From the NCBI GenBank assembly GCA_900316675.1, contig ONDR01000002.1, positions 1 through 64,000 of the forward strand: 64,000 nt of DNA, written 5' to 3'. A program made the translations under genes and the position numbers. Below the pieces are notes generated by a model. That model was not told the origin of the DNA. It searched no databases and saw only the letters and a list, made by a program, of their open reading frames with translations. Shown piece by piece: positions 15,974-24,341 of the stretch; within the stretch, counting starts at the first letter, position 1; each line of letters begins with the position of its first letter. The stretch is from an uncultured Bacteroidales bacterium. GTDB lineage: Bacteria > Bacteroidota > Bacteroidia > Bacteroidales > UBA932.

Positions 15974-16543
15974 ATGGTTAGACAAGCACTCTTTTCCGGC
16001 ATCCTTATTGGCCTGGGAGCCATGGGGTTTCTTGCACTTGGGGGCATTCCCGGTGCGATTATTTTTGGATTCGGCCTGATTGGCGTTGTGCTTACCGGCT
16101 GCCCGCTTTATACAGGTAAGGCCGGTTGTACCAACGACATTCCCGCCCTGGTGCAAATCTGGTTCTTCAATATCGTCGCCTGCACCGTTATCGGCCTTAT
16201 GGTGGCAGCTCTTGGCGGCGAAAGCATGGATAGGGCAGTGTCTGCTGTCGCCAGCCGCTTTGCTCAGGGACCGCTCAGGTCTTTCATCCGTGCAATTGGC
16301 TGCGGGATGATCATAGACATTGCCGTTTGGCTGTACCGTGAAAAGAAATCTATGCTACCTATAATCTTTGGCGTGCCGCTCTTCATTGTCTGCGGATTCT
16401 ATCATTCAGTGGCGGACGTTGTGTATCTTGTGGGCGCATGGAAATGGGATGATGCCATTCTGTGGTACTATCCCATCATAGTGATAGGAAACTATGTCGG
16501 CTGCAATGTGCGTCGCGTAGTCCTGCCTAAAGAAGGTTTCTGA
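15974..16543 (+). CDS. compact formate/nitrite transporter (FNT)-like channel
   Basis: A 189-residue protein with six hydrophobic segments whose order of motifs follows the FNT family. LIGLGAMGFLALGG comes first, then VVLTGCPLYTGKAG (compare LTG.ELFTG), then FIRAIGCGMIIDIAV (compare RAILCNW), then CGFYHSVADVVYL with the conserved pore histidine, and finally IVIGNYVGCNV (compare LGN..GG). Typical FNT proteins are 250-280 residues, so the loops are shortened. It would be an inner-membrane channel for a small monovalent anion; the substrate is not predictable. ATG 15974 is preferred over TTG 15962. It overlaps the convergent DUF2752 gene by 17 bp. Confidence 0.72.
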   Translation: MVRQALFSGILIGLGAMGFLALGGIPGAIIFGFGLIGVVLTGCPLYTGKAGCTNDIPALVQIWFFNIVACTVIGLMVAALGGESMDRAVSAVASRFAQGPLRSFIRAIGCGMIIDIAVWLYREKKSMLPIIFGVPLFIVCGFYHSVADVVYLVGAWKWDDAILWYYPIIVIGNYVGCNVRRVVLPKEGF

Positions 16544-16922
16544 TAATCCACCAGAGAAAGAAGAGGGCTACATAGGAAAGAAGCGTGTAGCGACTGGTGA
16601 CGAAGCTATATAATTTAATGGTAGCGGCTGAAGGTTTCGGCCGCTTTATCATTATTGTGGCGTATGCCGTAAGCAGAAGAAGCGGAACGGCTATGGCAAA
16701 AAAGAAATTGTAAGAAAACGCCTCTGCAATATGACCGTGCAGCAGTGCGTGGATCGCCCTTTGGGCCCCGCAAGAAGGACAATCCCAGCCCGTAAGCTCT
16801 TTAAGTATGCATTTGGGCATGATGAGCGACGCCTTCGGATCTGCAAAATAATAGAATATTCCTGCCGCCAGTACGGCGACAGGAATAAGCCAAAACCATA
16901 TATATCTTGTTCTGCCGGACAT
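16527..16922 (-). CDS. DUF2752 membrane protein
   Basis: A 131-residue inner-membrane protein with three hydrophobic segments. The family signature ELTGWDCPSCGAQRAIHALLHG, with the CPSCG pair of cysteines followed by Arg-Ala, is clear. The function of DUF2752 is unknown. It follows the CD225 gene by 8 bp on the same strand, an arrangement suggesting cotranscription, and its 3' end overlaps the convergent FNT gene. Confidence 0.9.
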   Translation of the reverse strand: MSGRTRYIWFWLIPVAVLAAGIFYYFADPKASLIMPKCILKELTGWDCPSCGAQRAIHALLHGHIAEAFSYNFFFAIAVPLLLLTAYATIMIKRPKPSAATIKLYSFVTSRYTLLSYVALFFLWWIIRNLL

Positions 16923-16930
16923 TCAGGCCA

Positions 16931-17335
16931 TTAAAGGTTGGCGAATGGAACCAGAGAGAAGGCTGCTCCGGCAATGCAAACGGCAACAATCAGATAAATA
17001 ATCCAAATTCCGACTGCCGATGCTGCGGAAACGATAGCCCATGTGCCTGCTTTCTTGGATGCGTCCTGTGCTTCTGCATAGTTTCCTGCATACCAAAGGC
17101 TGTCAACCTTGGCGGCATATACAATTGAAACAATACCGAAGGGAAGGCAGCAAAACAGGGTGGTTAGAATAGCCCAAACCAGATTGGTGTTGGGTTTCAT
17201 TGCCGGATTGGGGCCGTAAGGATTGGGCTGGGGCGGCTGCTGGTAAGCATATTGCTGGTAGCCGGGCTGCTGATAGCCGGGTTGCTGATACTGGTTGTAG
17301 TTGCCAGGATCCTGATTGTAGTTATTGTCTGCCAT
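16931..17335 (-). CDS. CD225/dispanin-family membrane protein
   Basis: A 134-residue protein. Residues 1-45 form a Tyr/Gln/Pro-rich cytoplasmic tail with repeats of QQPGYQQPGYQQ. The CD225 domain follows: NLVWAILTTLFCCLPFGIVSIVYAAKVDSLWYAGNYAEAQ, here seen as two pieces around the first helix, then KKAGTWAIVSA and a second helix. Bacterial members are small two-helix membrane proteins of unknown role. A minus-strand TAAATTTG at 17372-17379 is a plausible -7 element. It is the first gene of a pair with DUF2752. Confidence 0.9.
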   Translation of the reverse strand: MADNNYNQDPGNYNQYQQPGYQQPGYQQYAYQQPPQPNPYGPNPAMKPNTNLVWAILTTLFCCLPFGIVSIVYAAKVDSLWYAGNYAEAQDASKKAGTWAIVSAASAVGIWIIYLIVAVCIAGAAFSLVPFANL

Positions 17336-17421
17336 GGTTATATTGTTTTTGTTTTATCTGATAAGCAAGAGCAAATTTAAGGATAATTTGTTAAAACCTT
17401 GGCTTTCTGGCGATTATTTTC

Positions 17422-17429
17422 TATATTTG
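17422..17429 (+). promoter_or_regulatory. -7 element directly before the histidine-phosphatase ATG
   Basis: TATATTTG ends 3 nt before ATG 17433 (6 nt before the alternative ATG 17436). TTGG lies at the -33 position with a 19-nt spacer. The transcript would begin at or beside the start codon. Confidence 0.6.
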
Positions 17430-17432
17430 ACT

Positions 17433-18509
17433 ATGATGAAAAATGTTTGCAGAATAATATGTGTGGCGTTGGCCTCCGTTTTTCTGGCTTTTTCGGCCGG
17501 TGCCCAGGCTATTTATACGCCATATCCGGTCCCTTCTGATTCCATCGCAACCGTAGATCAGGCCCCTGATGGCTACAAAGTCGTATATGTAAGTCATTTC
17601 GGCCGCCACGGCAGCCGCTATCTGTTAAGCAAGTATCTGGACGCTGCCTACGATAAGCTGGACAAGTATGACAGCCTTAAAAGAAGGGCCGTGCTGTACA
17701 TGTACAGGATTCACAATGGCAATGTGGGCAAGCTTGCGCCCCTTGGGGCCATGGAGCAGGAGGGCATCGGACGCCGTCTTGCACAAAGATTGCCGGGCCT
17801 TTTCGGGCCCGATGCTCCCATAAGGGCAAAATCCAGCATGGCGGACCGCTGCAAAAAAAGCATGCAGAATTTCCTTCTGGGCCTGGGGCAGGGGAACAAG
17901 CTCTCATTGAGTGAGTCCTCTACTCTTCCAATCTATATGAGGTATTCCCGCGGAATCAAGAAACATCAGTTCAAGTTTAACAACGACCTTAACCATCGCA
18001 TCTGGCATTATGGCGCGGATGCCGTCTGCATAGGCCTGGATAAGGATCTGATATCCAGACTCTTCACTCCGCAGGAGTGGGATGCGTTACAGGCCGACGG
18101 AGATATTTATTACCGCAACAAACTGTTCCCTTATTCGCGAGAGGAGGCAAAGATTGCCCTTCCTCTTTTGGATGAGATTATCTTTGCGGCCGATGCCTTC
18201 CTGAAGGGGAAACGCAAATATGTTGCGGAATTCCGTTTTGGGCACGACAGCGCCTTGGTTCCGCTTGCCGCCCTTATGGGCCTCAAGGGCTTCTGCCTTT
18301 GGCGCGACGAGGCTGCTGCGGTTGGCAGTCTGGTGCCGATGGCCGCCAATTTACAGCTCATCTTCTATAAGAATGAGATTGGGAACGTTATTGTGAAAAT
18401 ACTTCACAATGAACAGGTTACGTCCATTCCGGACCTTCATCCTGAGACATACAAAAACTCCGACCCTTATTATTCCTGGTCAGAGCTTAAAGCGTATTTT
18501 TTAAAGTAA
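17433..18509 (+). CDS. exported histidine-type acid phosphatase (phytase-like)
   Basis: A 358-residue protein with a signal peptide (NVCRIICVALASVFLAFSAGA, cleavage likely after GAQA). The catalytic signature YVSHFGRHGSRYL contains the RHGxR phospho-histidine motif. FRFGHDSALVPLAALMG supplies the proton-donor HD motif of histidine acid phosphatases. Substrate may be inositol phosphates or another organic phosphate in the periplasm or outside; this cannot be decided. The ATG at 17433 follows a promoter element by 3 nt. Its stop is 1 bp from the stop of the convergent regulator gene. Confidence 0.88.
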   Translation: MMKNVCRIICVALASVFLAFSAGAQAIYTPYPVPSDSIATVDQAPDGYKVVYVSHFGRHGSRYLLSKYLDAAYDKLDKYDSLKRRAVLYMYRIHNGNVGKLAPLGAMEQEGIGRRLAQRLPGLFGPDAPIRAKSSMADRCKKSMQNFLLGLGQGNKLSLSESSTLPIYMRYSRGIKKHQFKFNNDLNHRIWHYGADAVCIGLDKDLISRLFTPQEWDALQADGDIYYRNKLFPYSREEAKIALPLLDEIIFAADAFLKGKRKYVAEFRFGHDSALVPLAALMGLKGFCLWRDEAAAVGSLVPMAANLQLIFYKNEIGNVIVKILHNEQVTSIPDLHPETYKNSDPYYSWSELKAYFLK

Positions 18510-18510
18510 T

Positions 18511-19737
18511 TTAAATTACTCCGTTCTCTTTGGCGGTTGAAACCAGTTCGGCCGCATTGGACACGTCGAATTTTACCAGCAGTTTCTTGCGATACCAGCG
18601 TATGGTCTCCTGGCTGAGGCTAAGCGCACCGGCAATCTGCGTAGTTGTGTAGCCATTGGAAAGGAAGTCCAGTATATCCTTTTCACGGTCAGAGACCTTG
18701 ACATCCTTACAATGCCCGCAGGCCTTGCTCTGGGCCAGTTCGCTCAGGGTTTCATCAATAATGGCGGATGTCTCCTTATTCTGGGTACGGGCCCTGCGCA
18801 GGCAGCCTATCAGCAATATGATGCCGACGGCCAGGACAATAAGCAGGCCGGCGCCTGCCAGCATCATCGTAACCTGTTTTTTCTGTTCTGTAAGGGCCTG
18901 GTTCATAACCAGCAGGTTCTCTGTGCGGAAGCCGGGGCTGTAATCCGGATGGTGAGAATAGTACTCTTCTGCATCACGCAGGTAGTGCATTGCCTTCCAT
19001 GGCTTGTTCTGGGCAAGGTACAGTCTTCCCAGACCTTTGTAAGCGCCAATTATCATCAATGAGTCTCCGGAAGCAAGTGCATAACCCAGCGCCTTGTCGT
19101 AGGCCGCAGCCGCCTTGTTGTATTCGGCCTCGTCCATCCAGGTCTCTCCTATGTTATAATGAAGGACGGAATTGCTTTCGTTCCAGCCGTGCTTGTCAAA
19201 GAGTTGTCCGGCTTTGTCGTACCATTCCATCGCCTCCGGCAGCTGTCCCATCATGTTGTACAGGTTGCCGATGGTGCCGTAAAGGGCGGAATAGCAGTCG
19301 TCAATCTCGTACTCCGAATATCCATCCGGACAATCGGGAGACACGGCACCGGCCGCCATGCGGTCAACGGCATCCAAGGACAGTTTGTAATAAACCAAGG
19401 CGCTGTCGTACTGCTCCTTGCCATAAAAATACAGGCCGATGTACCTGTAAACGTCGCAGTCAGCAGAATTCCAGCCGCGCGGATGGCTGATGGAAAGGGC
19501 CTTCCTGGCGTAGAAAAGACTCTTTTCACCGTTGATGACGTTGTACCCCAGCATCAGCTCCCTGTATGCCTTGTTCAGGTCTGTCAGCTGCTGTTGCGAG
19601 GCCTTTTCCATGGCGTCCGGGGTCCAGGAAGCTACTACGCTTTCCAGGGAGTCAAGGTTATGGCCGCGGTGGTCATTGTAGGCATGTGCGGTCATGCACA
19701 TCAAAAAGGCAAGGATCGGTATGAAGAAATGTTTCAT
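18511..19737 (-). CDS. TPR-sensor LuxR-type transcriptional regulator
   Basis: A 408-residue protein with a signal peptide (HFFIPILAFLMCMTAHAY). It has a periplasmic region of tetratricopeptide repeats (for example AVYRYIGLYFYGKEQYDSALVYYKLS-like units from residue 100), one transmembrane helix (MMLAGAGLLIVLAVGIILLIG) and a cytoplasmic C-terminal LuxR helix-turn-helix: VSDREKDILDFLSNGY, then SQETIRWYRKKLLVKF. It probably couples an envelope cue to transcription. ATG 19737 is preferred over 19752 because a TATTTTTG -7 element at 19758-19765 would put the transcript start near 19751. Confidence 0.87.
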   Translation of the reverse strand: MKHFFIPILAFLMCMTAHAYNDHRGHNLDSLESVVASWTPDAMEKASQQQLTDLNKAYRELMLGYNVINGEKSLFYARKALSISHPRGWNSADCDVYRYIGLYFYGKEQYDSALVYYKLSLDAVDRMAAGAVSPDCPDGYSEYEIDDCYSALYGTIGNLYNMMGQLPEAMEWYDKAGQLFDKHGWNESNSVLHYNIGETWMDEAEYNKAAAAYDKALGYALASGDSLMIIGAYKGLGRLYLAQNKPWKAMHYLRDAEEYYSHHPDYSPGFRTENLLVMNQALTEQKKQVTMMLAGAGLLIVLAVGIILLIGCLRRARTQNKETSAIIDETLSELAQSKACGHCKDVKVSDREKDILDFLSNGYTTTQIAGALSLSQETIRWYRKKLLVKFDVSNAAELVSTAKENGVI

Positions 19738-19757
19738 TATCAACGGTTTCATAAAAA

Positions 19758-19790
19758 CAAAAATAGTCAAAAAAGAGCAAACCACCCAAA
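19758..19790 (-). promoter_or_regulatory. promoter of the TPR-LuxR gene
   Basis: On the minus strand, TTTG (19790-19787), a 21-nt spacer and TATTTTTG (19765-19758) match the Bacteroidota promoter. The TTTG sits in the loop of the hairpin at 19781-19798. Confidence 0.6.
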
Positions 19791-19808
19791 AGGGTGGTGT
19801 TTTTTTTA
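19781..19808 (+). terminator. intrinsic terminator between divergent genes
   Basis: ACCACCC and GGGTGGT pair around AAAA and are followed by a G and nine T residues, a strong plus-strand terminator. No plus-strand gene ends just before it. The only candidate is read-through from the phosphatase gene (stop at 18509) antisense across the regulator gene. Confidence 0.75.
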
Positions 19809-19848
19809 CCCCGTCCGGCTAAATTAGCGCAACAAAACAAAAAAAAAT

Positions 19849-21174
19849 ATGAAAAAGCTTGCTCTTTTAACAATTGCTACGTTCCTGATAGGAGGTAGCC
19901 TCAATTTTGCCAACGGACAAGGATTCCTCAAGAAACTGGGCCAGAAGGCCAAGGAAAAAGTAGAAAACAGGGTAGAGAATGCCATCGACAAGAAGATGGA
20001 TGAAGGCCTTGACAAGGTAGAAAATGCCGGAAAGAAAGATAAGAAGGCAGATACCAAAGTTCAGACTGAAGCTACGGAGGTTCAGGCCGTAGAGCAGACT
20101 GCAGATCAGGCAGCACCTCAGGAGAAAACCAGGAAAGAGGTTCAGACTGCATATGCAAAGAGTGACTTCGTTCCCGGTGACGAAATCTTCTTTGAAGATG
20201 ATTTTGCAAACGAGCAGTTGGGTGAATTTCCTTCCCGCTGGGATCTTCTGGACGGTTATGCCGAGGTCGGCTCAATCGAGGGCCGCAAGGTGATAGCCTT
20301 TACCGATGACGGTAGCGGATCAGTTATTCCTTTAATGAAAGAGCAGCATGCCTTCCTGCCGGACGTATTCACCCTTGAGTACGATGTTTATCTTGGAGAG
20401 ATTGAAGACGGTGACAGCCAGTGGCTGCATCTTGTCTTTGCCAACGACGAAAAAATAGACTATAACTCCCACGAATGCGGCGATATCGGCTTCTATTACA
20501 GGGAAGACGGTTCTTCCTCAATTGACTGGTCGATGCAGAAACCCGATGGTTCTTCTGCTATCGAGGGTAAGAAAGAGTTGGGCTTGAATTCTGCTTTTTC
20601 TGATTACAATGACAAGAACAATCCTTTGCAGCCCGGCCAATGGAATCATTTCGCCTTCTCCTTCAACAAGCGCGCGTTCAAAGGCTATATTAACGGTATC
20701 CGCATAATAAACATACCGGTTGCCATGGCTCCCAGGTACTTCTGGTTCAGTCATAGCGGAACTTACAGATTCGGATGTATATCTAATGTCCGTCTTGCAA
20801 AGGGCGCGGTTCCGCTTTACGACAGGCTTGCATCTGAAGGCAAGATTGTAACCTATGCAATCACCTTCGAGACTGGCAAGGCAGACCTTAAACCTGAGTC
20901 TATCGTAGAGATTAACCGAATTGCAAAGCTGATGCAGGAGAATCCCGGCCTTGAGTTCGAGGTTCAGGGGCACTGCGACGCAACAGGTAGCGACAAGGTA
21001 AACGACCCTCTGTCCCAGAAACGTGCAGAAGCCATTGTGGCTGCACTGGTAGAGCAGGGTATCGCTGCCGCCCGCCTTACTCCTGTAGGCAAGGGTTCAC
21101 ATGTTCCCATCGCATCCAACAGCACGGACGAAGGCCGCGCCAAGAACCGCAGGGTAGAATTCGTTAAGAAATAG
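19849..21174 (+). CDS. OmpA-family protein with N-terminal lectin-like region
   Basis: A 441-residue exported protein with a signal peptide (KKLALLTIATFLIGGSLNFANG). A Lys/Glu-rich helical stretch (FLKKLGQKAKEKVENRV and onward, about residues 26-105) comes first. Then comes a beta-rich domain from EIFFEDDFANEQLGEFPSRW that resembles concanavalin/LamG-like folds. The C-terminal OmpA peptidoglycan-binding domain has VTYAITFETGKADLKPES, GHCDATGS and NRRVEFVKK. It likely tethers the envelope to peptidoglycan. No beta-barrel is evident, so anchoring is periplasmic or via partners. It is monocistronic. Confidence 0.88.
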   Translation: MKKLALLTIATFLIGGSLNFANGQGFLKKLGQKAKEKVENRVENAIDKKMDEGLDKVENAGKKDKKADTKVQTEATEVQAVEQTADQAAPQEKTRKEVQTAYAKSDFVPGDEIFFEDDFANEQLGEFPSRWDLLDGYAEVGSIEGRKVIAFTDDGSGSVIPLMKEQHAFLPDVFTLEYDVYLGEIEDGDSQWLHLVFANDEKIDYNSHECGDIGFYYREDGSSSIDWSMQKPDGSSAIEGKKELGLNSAFSDYNDKNNPLQPGQWNHFAFSFNKRAFKGYINGIRIINIPVAMAPRYFWFSHSGTYRFGCISNVRLAKGAVPLYDRLASEGKIVTYAITFETGKADLKPESIVEINRIAKLMQENPGLEFEVQGHCDATGSDKVNDPLSQKRAEAIVAALVEQGIAAARLTPVGKGSHVPIASNSTDEGRAKNRRVEFVKK

Positions 21175-21178
21175 ACTT

Positions 21179-21667
21179 TTACCAGCGGGGTTTACCGCAA
21201 TTGGTGCAGAACCTGGCTGTGTCATCCTGGAAGGGCTGGCCACAGTTGGTGCAAAAACGGGGAACCTGCGGAGCCTGAGCAGGCTGTGTAGCTTCCTGGT
21301 CAGCAGCTTCCTGAGCGGCAGCCTCAGCTTCTACCTGATTATAGTCTTCTTCCAATTTTTTAAGGGCGGCCTGCTTTTGCGGGCCGTCTTCCATTGGTAT
21401 GAAAAGCCACTTTACAAGGTACTCGTAGCTGGGGGTGATGCCAATGGCTCCCTCTGCCGAAACCATGTAATAGTAGGTGTCCTGCGGGGTCTTTTTTGCG
21501 TCCATCTCCTGCGCCGTGTAGAAGATGTTCAGGAAGTTTACGGGAGTGCCGTCGTTGGTCTTGCGCCATACTACGGTCTTCCTGCAAGCCATAGTCAGGG
21601 CCTGGGCCAGGTAGGGGAAGTGGCCAGTCAGAACCATTTTTTCTTCTGTAGATAGTTCTCTTTTCAT
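21179..21667 (-). CDS. zinc-ribbon protein, unknown function
   Basis: A 162-residue soluble protein. The N-terminal 110 residues (STEEKMVLTGHFPYLAQALTM, then VVWRKTNDGTPVNFLNIFYT) are unrecognised. An Ala/Gln-rich linker follows. The C-terminus has two CxxC pairs (FCTNCGQPFQDDTARFCTNCG) forming a zinc ribbon. ATG 21667 is preferred; an in-frame start at 21694 would overlap the preceding gene. It is the third gene of a minus-strand set with the PPC-domain gene and the 882-residue membrane protein. Confidence 0.82.
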   Translation of the reverse strand: MKRELSTEEKMVLTGHFPYLAQALTMACRKTVVWRKTNDGTPVNFLNIFYTAQEMDAKKTPQDTYYYMVSAEGAIGITPSYEYLVKWLFIPMEDGPQKQAALKKLEEDYNQVEAEAAAQEAADQEATQPAQAPQVPRFCTNCGQPFQDDTARFCTNCGKPRW

Positions 21668-21680
21668 ATCTGTTGCTTTT

Positions 21681-24329
21681 TTAATTCGGACCAATGATAT
21701 CGCCTACAAGGCTGTCACGGTAGTCTAAGGTGGCCTTTGCGCCTGCCTCTATATAATCCTCCTGGGTGAAGTTGTTCACAATGTTAGCTGTTGTCTCCTT
21801 GGCGGCACCAGCATAGAATTCGCCGTTTGTGATCTTGTCTTTGCCCTTGGCTACCCAGTCGGAAACCTGGCTGTCGCCGAACTTATCCTTCATCTTGTCC
21901 TTGACGTATTTGTCGGTTACTTTGCCTACGGCGAAGTCTCCGGTTTTCTTGACCATATCTACGCGGGCTTTCTCCAGTGCGTCGTTAAAGTCTTTGCCAT
22001 GAGAAGTTTCGTGAATGATGGTCTTTACGCCTTCGCTGCCTACTACGGTTACAAATTCACCGCATTTCTCTGCTACCTTGCCGTACTTGTTCCAGCTAAT
22101 GTCACCGGCATGGTTCTGCAGCACGGTAAGTCCGCCTTCCGCAGTTCCGGTTACGATGGCTTTACCCACGCTCTTGCCTTCATTGACGGCCTCTGATACA
22201 TTCACACCTACAGCTTTAACAAAGTTGTGGGCGTCCTTGACGTACTTGCCGCCGGGAACAATCTCTCCAAGAGTATTTACAGTGCCTTCGCTTACGGTAT
22301 CGATGAATTCTGCGTCGGCTATCTTAAGGGAGGCGTCAAGCTCGTCCTGAGCATATTCATATTGCTTCTGGGACTCTTCCCAACGCTCTTTGTAGATCTG
22401 TTTTTCTGTCTCTGCGTGAACCTGTTCGATGGTCTTTTCAGAGCCGTCGTCATTCACCGTTGAGACTCCGTGCTTCCAGGCAGTATCGACAATCTTGTCT
22501 TCCTGCTTGATCTTTTCCATCCCCTTGTTGATGTCGTCGATCATATGCTGATCCGGATGGCTGGCAGCGTCCTGGGCGTCTTTTTCAAAGGCGTTCTGAT
22601 AGTCCTGTGCAGTCTGGGCGTTATCCTGATGGTAGCTGGAATTGGTGTCGCGGTCGTCCAGCCAGTTCTTGACGTCTTCGTCGGTGTAGGGCTGGTCGCT
22701 CTGCTCGCTTCTCCAGGTTCCTTCTTCGTCCTGATACAGGCGAAGGTCGTCCGTGCCGGCGGGGTCCCTGACTATCTTGGTGCCGTCGCCGTTATCCTGA
22801 ACGTATTTGTTTTCAAGATCGTCCAGATGCTTCTGGTAATCCTCCCATTCCTTGAGTTTTTCCTGATATTCCTCCCATTCGCGCAGCCTCTCCTGATACT
22901 CTCGCTCTTCGTCGGACATCTCAGCTTCCTGGCCGCCCGGATAGTCACCCTCGCCGGGGAAATCTCCACCGGGGAAATCTCCGCCTCCGGGGAATTCACC
23001 GCCTCCGGGGCCCATAGGACCTGTCGGTCCGCCGGGGAAGCCTCCGCCTATTCCGCCACCAAGGGTGCTGCCAAGACCGCCGCCGAGGCCTCCTGCGAGG
23101 CCTATCGCACCGCCGACTACGTCAATGGCTGTACCTACGCCGGCAGATGTGCCGGTGTCCATGTGGCTGCTTTCATCCGCCCATCCATGGGTGGCAAGAT
23201 CTCCTATGCTCTTGCCGTGATCGTGGTCCCAAAAACCATGATCGTGATCATGATCATGATCGTCAAAGAGGCTCTGGTCGCCGAAAAGGCCTCCGCCATG
23301 ATGATCTTCATCATCATCGTCATCATCCTTTTCTGCGCCGGGGATGTCACCCTGATAGTTTTTGTACTTGTTGTACAGATCCATGGCGTCGTTCAGCTGG
23401 CCCATGTAGTACTGCTCAACTTCTTTGGACAGACGTTCAAGCTCTTTTTCGTCGCCCCTTAACTCTGCTTCCTCTATGCGCCTGTTAAGCTCTTGTGCCT
23501 TTTTGTCGTTCGGGTCCATGGAATTCTGTACAATTCCGTTATTCTGGGCCAGCAGAGGCATCATAAGTGCTAATGCTACACAGGCTACCATCATGGTTGC
23601 CTGGCCTCTCTTGCCAAAGAAGGAAAGAATAAAGGATAGAACCAGCGAGCCGGCTGCGAATACAAGGCACCAGCGCAGGCCGAAGGCATTGAGTCCGGCT
23701 CCAAGACCGAAGCCCAGCGCCATGCCTGACAGGAAGCGTGTAATGCCGATATAAGAAGGCGTGCGGCCGCCGGTGAAGGTGCTGAGCATGCTGAAGAACA
23801 GGCTCCAGAGCAGTCCGCCCTTTTGGCCTATGTTCTTGATTATCATTATGATGCCCACTATACCCACCAGGCTCTCTTCCCATCCCTGTGTGATGTTGAA
23901 GAAGCTGTAGATTACAAGCGCAAAGCCAAGACCGGCAAGAAGCGTGGCAACGCCGCGCATGCTGCTGACAGCCATGCCTTTGAACATGTTCTTGAAGCCG
24001 CCTCCAAAGTTATGGAAGGGCTTTGCTCCCTTAATGAATAGTGGCGCAATAAGGGCGTTGAGGAAGGCTGCAATGATGATTTTGCCAACGATTCCTCCTA
24101 TAGCTCCCACTACGCCGCCGTACAAACCGCCCTGCGCGTAGGAGATGAAGTTGAGCACTGACATTGGCAGGTTCTTGCCGACAGTGGTTTGCAGTATGCC
24201 CAGAACTATCCACATTGCGGACAGTATTATTGTGGGCAGCAGCGTAAGCGGATGCTTAAGCGTGTAGACAAAGCCTGTTATATAGTTTTGCAGGACTTGT
24301 CTTACTGTTGGTACGGGACGATTTTGCAT
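21681..24329 (-). CDS. large multi-region membrane protein, unknown function
   Basis: An 882-residue protein in clearly different regions. Residues 1-275 hold about eight transmembrane helices with Gly-rich loops. Residues 280-345 are a charged helix. Residues 345-410 are acidic and His-rich, with DDDDDDEDHHGGG and HDHDHDHGFWDHDHG, probably metal-binding. Residues 425-485 are a Gly/Pro-rich collagen-like segment. Residues 490-525 form a coiled coil with duplicated EWEEYQEKL/EWEDYQKHL units. The C-terminal 350 residues are helical, ending with a HETSH (HExxH-like) sequence near residue 800. I know no family with this arrangement. It lies 12 bp after the PPC-domain gene and 13 bp before the zinc-ribbon gene. 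Confidence 0.85.
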   Translation of the reverse strand: MQNRPVPTVRQVLQNYITGFVYTLKHPLTLLPTIILSAMWIVLGILQTTVGKNLPMSVLNFISYAQGGLYGGVVGAIGGIVGKIIIAAFLNALIAPLFIKGAKPFHNFGGGFKNMFKGMAVSSMRGVATLLAGLGFALVIYSFFNITQGWEESLVGIVGIIMIIKNIGQKGGLLWSLFFSMLSTFTGGRTPSYIGITRFLSGMALGFGLGAGLNAFGLRWCLVFAAGSLVLSFILSFFGKRGQATMMVACVALALMMPLLAQNNGIVQNSMDPNDKKAQELNRRIEEAELRGDEKELERLSKEVEQYYMGQLNDAMDLYNKYKNYQGDIPGAEKDDDDDDEDHHGGGLFGDQSLFDDHDHDHDHGFWDHDHGKSIGDLATHGWADESSHMDTGTSAGVGTAIDVVGGAIGLAGGLGGGLGSTLGGGIGGGFPGGPTGPMGPGGGEFPGGGDFPGGDFPGEGDYPGGQEAEMSDEEREYQERLREWEEYQEKLKEWEDYQKHLDDLENKYVQDNGDGTKIVRDPAGTDDLRLYQDEEGTWRSEQSDQPYTDEDVKNWLDDRDTNSSYHQDNAQTAQDYQNAFEKDAQDAASHPDQHMIDDINKGMEKIKQEDKIVDTAWKHGVSTVNDDGSEKTIEQVHAETEKQIYKERWEESQKQYEYAQDELDASLKIADAEFIDTVSEGTVNTLGEIVPGGKYVKDAHNFVKAVGVNVSEAVNEGKSVGKAIVTGTAEGGLTVLQNHAGDISWNKYGKVAEKCGEFVTVVGSEGVKTIIHETSHGKDFNDALEKARVDMVKKTGDFAVGKVTDKYVKDKMKDKFGDSQVSDWVAKGKDKITNGEFYAGAAKETTANIVNNFTQEDYIEAGAKATLDYRDSLVGDIIGPN
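22935..23110. repeat. coding tandem repeats for Gly/Pro-rich segment
   Basis: Short imperfect repeats related to CCGGGGAAATCTCC encode the Gly/Pro-rich collagen-like part of the 882-residue membrane protein. They are in frame, and length variation between strains would be expected from slippage. Confidence 0.6.
23215..23330. repeat. coding microsatellites for His-Asp and Asp runs
   Basis: Repeated GATCATGATC-type units (about 23240-23265) encode alternating His-Asp, and a CATCATCGT-type run (about 23305-23325) encodes Asp. Both lie inside the 882-residue membrane protein gene. Confidence 0.6.
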
Positions 24330-24341
24330 AAACAGAAAAAA

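Noticed and set aside
22935..23110. CRISPR-like array
   Set aside because: The repeats are short, imperfect and in frame within a protein gene; there are no spacers of even length and no cas genes.
22470..23462. 330-codon open frame opposite the 882-residue membrane protein
   Set aside because: It mirrors the repetitive coding strand; the minus-strand protein has clear membrane helices, coiled coil and good gene spacing.
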